Positions 9,701 through 20,034 of a DNA stretch of 64,000 bases are shown in pieces. Made by a program: the position numbers and the translations under genes. The notes under the pieces are model-generated. The model was not told where the DNA came from. It saw only the letters and a program-made list of their open reading frames with translations, and did not search any database. This stretch comes from Plasmodium coatneyi (taxonomy: Eukaryota; Apicomplexa; Aconoidasida; Haemosporida; Plasmodiidae): contig NC_033567.1 of the NCBI RefSeq assembly GCF_001680005.1, forward strand, positions 2,976,001-3,040,000, written 5' to 3'. Positions within the stretch are counted from its first letter, which is position 1; the number at the start of each line of letters is the position of its first letter.

Positions 9701-12700
9701 CTCTCTTCTCCACTGGCTTGGTGACTCTCCCTTGCACACTGCAGCTGTTCTGTTAGTTTTCTATATTTCTGCACCTCTTCCTCCAACATGTCTACTCTCC
9801 TTTTATTACTTTTTTCATTTTCCACGTGGACTTCAATTTGGCTGTTCAGTTCTTCCACTGTTGCATTCGTTTCGTTTAGTGTTTTCTCCATCGTGGTTAG
9901 CTTTCCCCTGCAGACCACTATTTCTTCCTCCTTCTCTCTTAACTCTTTCCTTAATTCATTCATGCATTTATTTTGCCTGTTCAGCTCCTCCTTTAAATTG
10001 TTCATTTTAAGCACGTTGTTCATTTTTTCCGTTGTTAGGGCTTCCTTGTCGTTTTCCAGTCGTTCGCACTTTTTCAGCAGTTCTTCCTGCTCTGTCTGTA
10101 GGTTCAGCTTTAAGTTTAGCTCCACGTCACGTGCCTCCCTCGCTTTCTCCACATCGGTGCGAAGTTGGGACAGCTCTGTGAGGTACTTTTCCTTCGCCTC
10201 CTCCATGTCGGTACGCAGCTTGGACAGTTCCTCCTGAAGTTGCTCGTTTTCTCTCCGATGCTTCTCCTCTTCCCTTTTGAGTTCTTCCATTTCGCTGCTC
10301 AGCTTTGCATTCTCCTGACATAAGGTCTCATTCGATCCAACCAGCTTTGCATTCTCCTCACTTAGCGTCTCATTCAATCCAATCAGTTTTCCATTCTCTT
10401 CACTCAGGGTCTCATTCAGTCCAGTTAACTTTGCATTTTCTACACTCAGCGTCTCATTTAGTCCAGTTAACTTTGCATTCTCCTGATTGAGCGTCTCATT
10501 CCCGCTGGTGTGTTCCCCCACATGGTGAGGCTTAAAACGGGCGCAATCTTCGTTCCACATTTCTGCGTATGTGCTTTTTCCCCTTGTCGTCTCTGGGGTT
10601 AGTACCGTCACTTCCTCACTCTGCTTCGACTGCAGGTCCTGCTTCGTCTGAGCAGAATCGTTGGACCATGCACAATTTTCCCTGTCCACGTTATCTCCCA
10701 CGACAGTGACTTCTTCCTCCCCTGGTTGATAGTTTTTTTTTTTTTTTTTTTTTTTCATTTTGCTCTTCATCCTCGCGTCGTAAGTGGGAATCCTCCTCAC
10801 TGTAATGCGGGTCTACCTTTTCGTCCCCGTTACAGACGTGGGGGTTCTCCTCACCACACTTGCCCACACGAGACATCCCTTCAAACGTCGATGCGTCTCC
10901 CTTCTCCCGTCTTTCCGAAGAACCAATTTTATTATAATCGAAGGCCCCCCTGGAGGAGGAGTTATCGTTCCAGCTGGAGGTGGAGCTAATGGCACCCTCT
11001 AACTCCATAGGGAATTCAAAACGGTCCACCAGATTATTCGCATGACAGATGAGGCCTTCCTTTCTTTTATGCTCACTCCTGTCCTGACTAAATGGGAGAC
11101 CTCCCTCTATGCATTCATGATTCCTGTTAGCTTCTTCTTTTTCGCACACATTTCCCATGGACCCCCCTAGGTGTGCCTCTCCAACCGATTCGCTCCTCAT
11201 CTGGTGACTTCCTTCTACGCTAAGTAGGTATTCGTCATGTGTGATGGGGTCCTCTCCATTTCGGTCGCTAATTAATGTTCTTCTGATCTTCTCTTTCCAT
11301 GTGCTCGTTCCAGTTACGGAAGCGCTTCTCCTGTTTCTGTAAATATTTTCTTCACTCGCTATGGCCTCCTCGTGGTAGCTGTTTATCCTCCTTCTGCGTG
11401 CTCCATCGGGGGGGTATCTCCGTTTTGTTCACCCTTACAATTCTGTCCACCCTTAACATTTTGGCCGACCGGGTAAGGTTCACCATAGTGACTGGTGTCG
11501 TTCTTCCTCATCAGCCTTTTCAACCCCTCCAACAGTTTGCTCTTAAAAATTTTTTTTTTTTTTTTCCCGCCATTTTCATTTGGGAGAGTTGCACCAGCGA
11601 GGGCACATCCTTTGGGGAGTTTACCCAACGTGGTGGTCCTTTCCCCTAAGCGGTTAGAACCGCCCTCATGTTGCTCCCCCTCTAACGCTATCTGTTCAGA
11701 TAAATTGATGCCTTTCATTTTAGCCAGTCCGTTCGACCGATTCTTCTTCCTACTCATTTCGTTGTTGCATATAGGGGTGGTCTCATTCAACTTGATTGGA
11801 CAGTCCCGCTTCGGCTCCTTCACCATGTGGGCGCTGCGACTTCTAAAAATGGAAAACATCCCCCCTGGTTTGCTTCTGGTGTCGTGTTCCAAGACGAAGG
11901 AGCTGCTTTTTTTCGTCTTCTCCGCCTGAACGTGTTCAGGTGAATAGTGATTTGCTGCCTCCGTTTTTGCAATGGGGCCGTTCTTTCCAAGTGGGTCGCT
12001 ACGACGACCATGAATCAGTGCAACAACGCCTGCACTATCTGCCTGTTCACCATCCACCTGTTCACCATCCACCTGTGCAACAACCACCCCTGCAGCATCG
12101 TTGCTCCCCTCTGTGGTGTTACTCCTAAACGTTGAAGAAGAGTATAACAACTCAACGGCAAACCTATCCCCGCCTGGACGTTCATCTGCCATATTCTGGG
12201 GGACCTCCTCACTGGACTCCGTACCCATTACACCGTTACTACCTCTCACGTTAGCACTACGATAGGAAGAACATGGGTCTGCTTCAGTTAGAATTCCCTC
12301 CCCCTTTGGATCCCCAAACGAGTTGCACACATAATGCAAATGAGCACCTGCGTATGTGTCTCCTCTTCGAGTGTCCCCCGGGATCAGCTCTCCATCGCAT
12401 CGGTCATCGAATCGGTCACCACCGGTGGAAGGATTATACTTGTTTAACGACTTGTGTAACGAATGGGATAGAATTGGGTAGTCCGTTATGTTGCTGTCGG
12501 TTCTTTCTCCCAGCTGGACGCATACCTCATGTGGGTAGTCCTCCCCATGGGGGGTGAACATACCAGGGAAAAAACTCATTGGCATCTCCTCCGATGCGTT
12601 GCAATTACGCAGGTTGTTTTTACGTTCACTTGGGTAGTGGTTTTCTCCCCTTCTGGTTGACTTCAACGGGATGGTCATCTCCTCTTCGTGTGTCTGTCGG

Positions 12701-15201
12701 TGTGAGCGTGTGGGTGACCCCTTCAAGGATTCTTCACAGGAAGAAGCGCTCCTCATATCTGCGTCGTCCACCTGGTGAACCTCTTCCATTGTGTTCTTCT
12801 CTTCAATGACGTAACCGACGTAGGGACTGTCTGCACACTTTTCCCCCTGGTGCATTTTTATTTTTTCAAATGGGCCTGGCACATCCTCCAGACTGTCTAT
12901 GTGCATTATGGACGCGTCGCTGTTGTGGCTGTAAAGGGGGTTACTAAAATGGGGTCTCTGTAGTGAGTAGCTGTTTTGGAGTTCCTCTCTCACGCAACAA
13001 GGGGGGTCCACACAGTCAGTAGCGTTACCGAGGAGGTCATCACCATCGGCATTGTCACCTGCAGGCTGATCTTCCGTGGTCACACCGCAGAAGTAGTTAT
13101 CCGAATGGGACAGTGGTGCACTCTCCCCAAAGTGCCTACTCGAGTCTGTCATAAGACCCACCCATTTTGCTGCAACCACGTTACACGAAATCGAAAGAGC
13201 ATCCCCCTTCCCATCGGGGAGGTAGAGCCTATCACCACGTGTCGACGATAATACTTCAGCCGTATGGCTGTAGGTTTTTTTTTTTTTTTTTTTTTTTTTT
13301 CTTTTCCTCCTGGGCACAGTTAGCAAAGTTATCACCCCCGTTACAGTAACAATCATCATTAAGGACGTTCCCATTTGGATCGATCATTTTGCGAAAATGG
13401 TTTTTCCCCTCTGCGTAAACGTCAGACTCATCATTCCCCGAACAGTTGCAGTATCCTCCGGTGGCACCACCACCTCCTTCATGCATTGATTGTTCACCCG
13501 TTAAGGACGAACGCCACCCATGCTGCCCACCTCCAACAGAATCATCGTCACTGCTGCAAAGAATGGCCACATCGTTTGGTACTTCTGGCAAATGCTTGAT
13601 AGAAAAGGATTCTGCAAAATTTGAGTGCACGTCGTCTAACCCATCCATGTCGAAGGAGGGACTTTTCAAATGACTACCGTTAACTGCACATGCATGGTGT
13701 CTGTCCTGCTTGGAGTCTTCTTCCAATTTATCGTTTCGTCTGTGAGTTGGTGAGTTTTTCATCCCGTGGGTAGGTGACACACCCTCCCTCTTTATATCTA
13801 CCCAGGGGGAACCATCCACGTCGCCACGCAGATGACCACACAGATCTTCACTCACATTTCCATTTTGAATAATTCCCTCTCTTCCTGCAACCCCTTCACC
13901 GTCACTGCAGTACCCCCGATGTGAAAAGTGAATCCTGTCTGAGTTGGCTCCCCAGTTGATGCGTCCTCCCTCCATCCTACTCCTTCCATTCGAGTTGCTT
14001 TTCAAAACGTACTGCTTGTAAGTTATGTAGTCATTGGAGAGTTCCCCATTTGTGTCTCCTTTCCCTAAGGGATGGACCTCTCCGTCCCTGTCTTCCTCGT
14101 TGGAGTTGCTTCCCGCGAATTGAAATGACGTATTTTCTCTGATTAAGTTAGTCTCATGAATGCATGGTTCCTCCTTCACTTCTTCACAGATCTGCCCTTC
14201 TGGGTACTCCCCCGGTGCATGAGTGACCCCTCCACTCGGGGTCCCCTTCCCTCTGCTGTCATCACTGTCCACACGGTTGTATACATGCGGGAAGAAGCTA
14301 TACAGTTCGTCCCAATTGGGAACATCACCTGGGTGCGAACCACCAGTAACGCCCTCCCCATTCATGTCCTTGAAATGCTCATTCAATTGATCCCCCCCCC
14401 GAGCAGCTGTTCATTTTTTTTTTTTCTCAATTTCGTCATCGGTTTAATCTTCCCCAAAGAGGCCTTTCCTCCGTTTCCTCGATGAGACACACCAACAGAG
14501 GGACCCTCCACTTTCGGGACCCCACGGTGGTAATAAACGTGACACTTTTGCTGTTCCTCTATTAGCCCATTTGGTCTCTCACTGCAGTTGCTACTACCTC
14601 GAGGGGTGCTGGTATTCCTCTTTTTTTGGCAGCTCTTCTTCAGGCTGCACGTTTTGCTTAGCCTATACTTGTGAGAGTAGGTCGACAGGGAGGTGATCTT
14701 CTGCGTTCTCCTTCGCGGTGACACTTGTACTAATTTGTTCGCACCTTTTTGCGCTTCCTTCGGTGTAACCTTCGGTGTAACCTTCGGTGCAACCTTCCGT
14801 GTCAGTTGTGGTCCCTGCTTTTTTTTCACACTTACGCGTAGACTTGTTCTAAGTACCCTCCCCATGTGGGACTCACCCGTCGTGCTTGCTTTCCTCGTGG
14901 ACAGGGTGGAAGGAGCTCCCCTGAGGTCACTTTTTTTTTTTTTTTTCTCCGTCGGTGTGCAGTTGGTTCGGGAGAGGATACTAGCTGCACTACCACTTCC
15001 ACCTGTTCCACCTGCTCCACCTCCGCTAAGGGCGCTAAGTGCACTACACGCACTGCACGTGCTGCCGCCCCTGCTGGTGCTTCCCCCCCTACCCAGCTTG
15101 GCGCCACTGCCCCCACTCGAACCGACACTCCATTCACGCCTCCTCATCTGTGGCAACTTCGGAAGGGCAGCTTCCTTCCGGGGGGTGAGGCGGTTAGCCA
15201 T
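6709..15201 (-). CDS. Very large coiled-coil protein of unknown function; frame broken at four homopolymers
   Basis: Five consecutive minus-strand open segments (15201 to about 14401, 14391 to 13301, 13274 to 11415, 11407 to 10756, 10732 to 6709) abut exactly at C9 (14392-14400), T26 (13275-13300), G7 (11408-11414) and T23 (10733-10755). The reading frame alternates back and forth, so one continuous protein of about 2,830 residues is the simplest reading. The N-terminus is Ser/Gly/Lys-rich. The next part is acidic and low-complexity. Then come 13-14-residue repeats of the type NETLSEENAKLTG and a long coiled coil (about 10490-9700). The C-terminal third has globular stretches including a degenerate EF-hand-like segment (DGNKQIGVNNFIFLLKQLGI). 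I recognise no enzyme; a structural or cytoskeletal scaffold is the likely class. Assembly error is more likely than true pseudogenisation. Confidence 0.7.
10305..10512 (-). repeat. In-frame 42-bp tandem repeat in coiled-coil gene
   Basis: About five copies of a 42-base unit encode LTGLNETLSEENAK-like 14-residue repeats with small substitutions (SVEN, SEEN, CQEN). Two heptads per unit keep a coiled-coil register. The near-identity at DNA level suggests recent expansion and likely copy-number polymorphism. Confidence 0.85.
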
Positions 15202-15361
15202 CCGTCCACCAGGTACATCAACGGGTAGGCAACTCGGCCTGAAACTTCACAAGTAGTAACCTTTCCCCTCCGTTTGGGGATTAAATTCCCTCACGGGTGC
15301 AAGGAAATGCTCTTCGTGTGGAGTCAATTTCGCAGTTTGGTCCCTTATCCAAAGGGGAGAG

Positions 15362-15392
<31 letters not shown>

Positions 15393-16326
15393 AACTCCCT
15401 TGTATATACTTACTTATACAGGGGTGCACATGTTCGCATAGGTGTACAACCCTGCACATGTAAATTACCTGCCGAAGGGTGGACACCTTTATCCCCCACA
15501 AACGTCCTCGCAACTTACACGAAAAGGAAACAAAAAACCAACTGTCACATTACTGCTCAACAGTCAGAGCGAGACTGCCATGGAAAACACATACACCTGG
15601 TACCACACATGCGCAAAAAACAAAAAAAAAACCCAAACAGAAAAAAAAAAAAAGTTTCCATTCTGGTGTGCACGGTAAGGGGGAGTATAATTCTTCTCAT
15701 TTCGGGTGGACTAGCAAGAAAGGACGGTTATCGGGGTTGGGGTTGGGGTTTAAGAAAAATTCCCTGATGTGCCGCACAGATATTCTGGCAAAGTTACATC
15801 TCTTTCTGCTTTAACCTGGTAATGCTGGCTCTGTGTGTCTCCACCCTTGTGCACGCACTGAACATGCTTCGACGTGTATGCACTTAACTGTGGCTTTATT
15901 TTTTGCCCTCTCGGGGGGCATGCCTAATGGAAGGAACCTCCATCGGGACCATGTTCTTGCCAGAGCTCTATCCTTGGAACGTCCTAAACGCGTTTAACCT
16001 GTCCACTAGAGGGGAACCAACCAACCACACGTTGTGTTGCGTAATTTTTTTCCTCCTTTGGGGGGATTTCCCCAGGCGGCCAGGGAAGTTTGCGAAAAGG
16101 GCGGCACGTAACGGGGTGCACACAGAGGCATTCTTCCGCATGTGCGTGGTCACTATACAGATGGTGGTTGCCGCCCTGCCCGCTGGCCAGACGAATACAC
16201 CGTTAATTGTTGGCTTAAAAAAAGCGGCAAGGGGGGGCCATGATGGTGGTTTTTTTTTTTTTTCTTTTTCCCCCCCATATGCGAAACACATACTTTTCTG
16301 CTCAGCACATAGACAAACACACACTG
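15202..16326. other. Intergenic, microsatellite-rich
   Basis: This gap contains an A28-type run near 15362-15390, several shorter A runs, and a G-rich GGGGTTGGGGTTGGGGTTTA stretch near 15734. No recognisable gene is present. Open frames on the plus strand are lysine-rich products of the A runs. Confidence 0.6.
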
Positions 16327-16824
16327 CTATTCTCCAATTTCCCCCTCAATCATATGGATCTTATCGTTAAGCAAAGAAATGGACTTGCTAATGGTAGAGT
16401 TCTCATTTTTTAAAGACACGAGGATGCTAAACAGCTTGGCATGTTTCAAATTCTGTTCTTCCAGTTTCTTTTCTATTACCTCGGTTGCTTCATTAATCTT
16501 CTTGGTTATCTCCTCCTTGAATTCTTCTAAGATCGTTGTAAAGTCCAAGTCCTGTGTCTGTTGTTTCTGCTTGGATTCATTTAGCTCCTTTTGCAGTTCT
16601 ACTATTTTTGTGTTTATTGTGTTTTCTAATTCTATTATTTTTCCCTTTAGTGTTTTTTTTTCTTTTTCTGGTTCGTCTGCCAGGGTGGCATACACATCAC
16701 TGCCTGTGTCTGCTTGGTCGTGCTTTCCTTCCTGTACTTGTGCTGCCTCCATGTCTTCCTTCTTCTCTGGTTTGTGGTTCCCCCCCTCCCCTTTCATCTG
16801 CTCCTCTCCCTTGTGTGTGGTCAT
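16327..16824 (-). CDS. Small coiled-coil protein, unknown function
   Basis: Single-exon frame of 165 residues. The first 60 residues are hydrophilic and rich in Glu, Lys and Gln. Residues about 60-160 are strongly heptad-like (KIIELENTINTKIVELQKEL, then ITKKINEATEVIEKKLEEQN), predicting one long coiled coil with no membrane segment. The ATG at 16824 is the first in the frame. I do not recognise a family. It lies upstream of the large coiled-coil gene on the same strand and diverges from the LDH-like gene. The continuous charged, periodic composition argues for a real protein. A short upstream exon cannot be excluded. Confidence 0.65.
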   Translation of the reverse strand: MTTHKGEEQMKGEGGNHKPEKKEDMEAAQVQEGKHDQADTGSDVYATLADEPEKEKKTLKGKIIELENTINTKIVELQKELNESKQKQQTQDLDFTTILEEFKEEITKKINEATEVIEKKLEEQNLKHAKLFSILVSLKNENSTISKSISLLNDKIHMIEGEIGE

Positions 16825-18652
16825 ACGGGGGTGGTAGTGAAGAGAAAAGCAGCTTCATTCAACAACACCGTTCTGCTGCGCGCATAAATGCAGTGATCGT
16901 CCGCTAGTCTATCTTGCCGTAGTACCCTTCTGTACTTTGCTCCACCCGATTGAGGTGAATACCATATGTTCGACGTTGCCAATCTTTGGCTAGTAATAGC
17001 AATTCGATGACCGTGAATCGTGTACCCCCCAGTGGCAGGGACCTCTCCAAAAAAAATTTTTTTTTTCTAACCCTTTAATCTTATGCCAATTATGCTTAAA
17101 AGAAAAAAAAAAAAAACTCTGAAGAAATTTGTCTCTGTTGTCGCTGCACCGAGGAGAGGGACATCCCTTTCTGGGAGGCCATGAGAACTTAAAGCTGCAA
17201 GACGACAGCGCAGATAAGTGAAGAGCTAACGCGATGACGCACTTTGCCCCACCAAAGGCGTACACACTGACCCAGGGGAGCAGCAGCTACGTCATCCCCC
17301 CTTGGCCACCTTTCCCCATCCAAAAAAAAAAAAAAAAAAAATTCAAGAAAAATAGAATAACATCCTTTGCTACAAACAAAAATGTTAAGAAAAAGGAAAA
17401 ACACCGAACGGAACGGAACTACCAAATGTGTGGTCACGCCATCGCGGAAGAACGACGTGGACTGCACGTGCCGCCTCTATCCGTGTGGCTAACAAGCTGC
17501 GTGAGAGAAACGCTAAGCCAATCGGCCACTGCGTAAGGGTTATCTAATTGTGCCCACGTGCGCGGAAGTCCTCCCCCCCTCTACACACCCCCTTGTCTTG
17601 TAGCCCCTACAGTGGCTACTTGGAGAAAAAAGAGGAGAGCACAAAAGGAAAAAAAAAAGCCAAACCAACCCAAGTGTGCTAAGATAAGAAGCGAAAGAAA
17701 GGAACCCCCCCCTGACGTGAATGCAAATTGCGTAGCTATGCGCATTGGGTGTGCACGGAAGAGAAGCCTTTTTTTTTTTTTTTTTTTTTCGCGGTCTCCA
17801 TTTAGCTCGACTCTCCAAATTAGTTCCACGTTAGCTCCAAAAAGCTTTCTGCGCACCAGCTAGCCATTAGACACCGCGGGTCACCATGTAGAAGACATTG
17901 CCTAGGCGGACTACCGCACCAGCTGCGTTATGGGTCCCCCTGAGGGGCCAAATATATGCACATACGTGTGCGTGTGCATATATAAGTACATCCTTTTCTA
18001 CGTTCCTCTCCTGGCGCGCCGTGACGAAGAAGAAATTTCCCCACCGATTCGCGGCTGCACATTTGTCTCGATCGCTCAATTTTTATTTTCCACTTTTCTC
18101 TTCAGCACACATCAAGCACATTTTGTAGCGCATTACTATCTCGCTTTGTTATTTTTATTTATTTTTTTTTTTTATTTTCTTTTTTTTTCTCTCCATGGAT
18201 TTTTCATAATAACCCCCTCCCCTGTTGCAATTCCTCTCCCGTGAAGAATAAACAAAAGAAAAGGTTAACTAGAAAGATGCGTCAAGGATGCAAAACAAAG
18301 ACGCTAAATGAATTATGCAAAGCGTATCATCCCAAAATGAACACAAACCCTGAACGATAAGGCAAAGCGTTTAGTTTCCTTGCGCATCTACACACACGTT
18401 CCTACACGCATGAACACCCCACCTACAACTTTGACAGACGTCTCTCCAGTGAACTATCCACGATTCAGTTGTGCTTCGATTCTGCCACTGGTAAGCACAT
18501 TTTGCATGTCCCCCCCCGTTGGCGCAATGTAGAAACGCACCCCTCACCTCCGTACTTGTGTTCCCCTCGCAGCACCTCCCCCACCAGTGAACCATCCAAC
18601 TGCGTTCCGAAGAGTAACCCAAACATACTTCTACACAAAAATTACAGCCAAA
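16825..18652. other. Divergent intergenic region, likely bidirectional promoter area
   Basis: This 1.8-kb gap separates divergently transcribed genes (16824 minus, 18653 plus). It holds A/T runs near 17102, 17322 and 17769 and a T-rich tract near 18140-18190. No coding sequence is convincing. Confidence 0.6.
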
Positions 18653-20034
18653 ATGACCTCAGTTAAGCACCCGAAGATTAGCGTCCTCGGCGCAGGAGAT
18701 ATCGGCTGTACTTTGGCCCACATGATTTGCGAAAAAAATCTGGGTGATGTGGTTCTGCATGACTTCAGAAAGGGTAAGCAACCGGTCGTGTGCGGAAACG
18801 AACACGCGCTGTGCACCTGTCTGCCTACATGTCTACCTACATGCCTACCTACATGTCTGCCTACATGTGTACCTTTCCTATGCTCATTCGTTTTGTGCAC
18901 TGTTCTTATGCAGACCTGCCCAAGGGAAGAGCCCTCGACATTCTACACACGCGCCCCCTCAACCGATCCAGAATCAACATCCTGGGCACGAACGAAATTA
19001 CAGACATTAAGGACTCCCTCGTCGTGGTGGTGACGATAGAGGTATCCGAGAGAGAGTTCGCTGAGTTCGATGAAGAAGACATAGAAAGACAGGTGTACAC
19101 TTCAAACGTTAAGCTACTGAAGGAGGTCTCCAAGTCTATTAAGAAGCACTGCCCCCAAGCTTTTGTTGTCGTCACCACGAATCCAGTTGATTGCATGGCC
19201 AAAGTGTTGCAGGTCCATGGAAACATACCTTCTCATAAGATCTGTGGCATGGCTGGAGTTTTGCACAGCGCCAGGCTCAGACATAACTTGGCCGAGAAGC
19301 TCAGGGTACGTCACACGCAGCGAGGCCAACACTGCACATTGCGCCGCAGTATTGGCTACCCCTCAGTGCGTCTCTCCATATGAGCTTATTAGTGCCGTTC
19401 CCTGAACATGAACCCATGCGAATCTACCCACGCGAATCTACCCACGCGAATCTACCCACGCGAATCTACCCACGCGAATCTACCCACGCGAATCTACCCA
19501 CCCGAATAACCGACGTCCCCCCTACTGTGTTTTCCCACTCAGGTAAACCCCGGAGACGTCCAAGGATTCGTCATAGGAGCCCACGGAGACAAAATGGTCC
19601 CCCTGCCACGCTACTGCTGCGTTAATGGAATCCCACTGCATGACTTCACCAAAAAGGGAGCAATCACGGAGAAGGAGATCAGTCAGATCGTGGAGAAGAC
19701 AAGGAACACAGGATTGGAGTTACTGGACTTGTTGCCAGAAGGATCAGTTTGTTTTGCGCCTTCCTTAGCTATTGTGGAAATTATTGAGGCTTACTTGAAA
19801 GACTTAAAGAGAGTGTTGGTATGCTCTGTGCCACTGAATGGCCAATACGGCCACAAGGGAGTCTTTGCAGGTGTTCCCGTGGTTATTGGAGGAAAGGGAA
19901 TCGAGAAAATCATTGAGCTCGACTTAAATGCACAAGAAAAGGAGCTCTTTGATGACTCACTAAAGCATATTAGCTACTTGTTCGAGAACTACAAACACGA
20001 GGCGGTCGTCGACGAGGAAGCCAAGCCAAACTAG
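18653..20034 (+). CDS. Lactate/malate dehydrogenase-like paralogue with altered active site, three exons
   Basis: Exons 18653-18773, 18914-19305 and 19543-20034 give 334 residues. The whole LDH fold aligns with the true LDH at 25890-26840. The NAD-binding GAGDIG and a following acidic residue (LHDF) are kept. TTNPVD, the R of LHSARLR, and the catalytic histidine in IGAHGDK are also kept. However, the catalytic aspartate of LDTSR is His here (LHSAR). In addition, the substrate loop that in LDH reads KSDKEWNRDD is replaced by EREFAEFDEEDIERQ, so the substrate-contacting Arg is lost or displaced. Glu and Lys now dominate the pocket lid. It could be a pseudoenzyme or act on a different 2-oxoacid. 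Its acidic C-terminal tail extends beyond LDH. Confidence 0.88.
18823..18872 (+). repeat. 12-bp minisatellite in intron 1 of the LDH-like gene
   Basis: About four copies of CTACCTACATGY units (variants CTGCCTACATGT, CTACCTACATGC) fill the middle of the 140-bp intron. Read through, they give Tyr/Met- or Thr/Cys-rich frames that are not coding. Confidence 0.8.
19418..19502 (+). repeat. 14-bp minisatellite in intron 2 of the LDH-like gene
   Basis: Six near-perfect copies of CGAATCTACCCACG run head to tail inside the 237-bp second intron. There are no spacers, so it is a minisatellite and not a CRISPR array. Confidence 0.9.

Noticed and set aside
9606..10237. Serine/phenylalanine-rich plus-strand frames
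   Set aside because: These are antisense shadows of the Glu/Lys-rich coiled coil on the minus strand.
13275..13300. Intron as explanation for the frame change in the giant gene
   Set aside because: No GT donor and AG acceptor flank the T26 tract in a way that would remove it, and the protein reads on directly from the lysine run.
14693..15256. 187-residue plus-strand frame rich in Ala/Leu/Pro
   Set aside because: Antisense to the Ser/Gly-rich N-terminus of the coiled-coil gene, whose coding character is consistent with the adjoining segments.
19418..19502. CRISPR-like array of direct repeats
   Set aside because: Repeats are contiguous with no unique spacers, in an intron of a eukaryotic gene.
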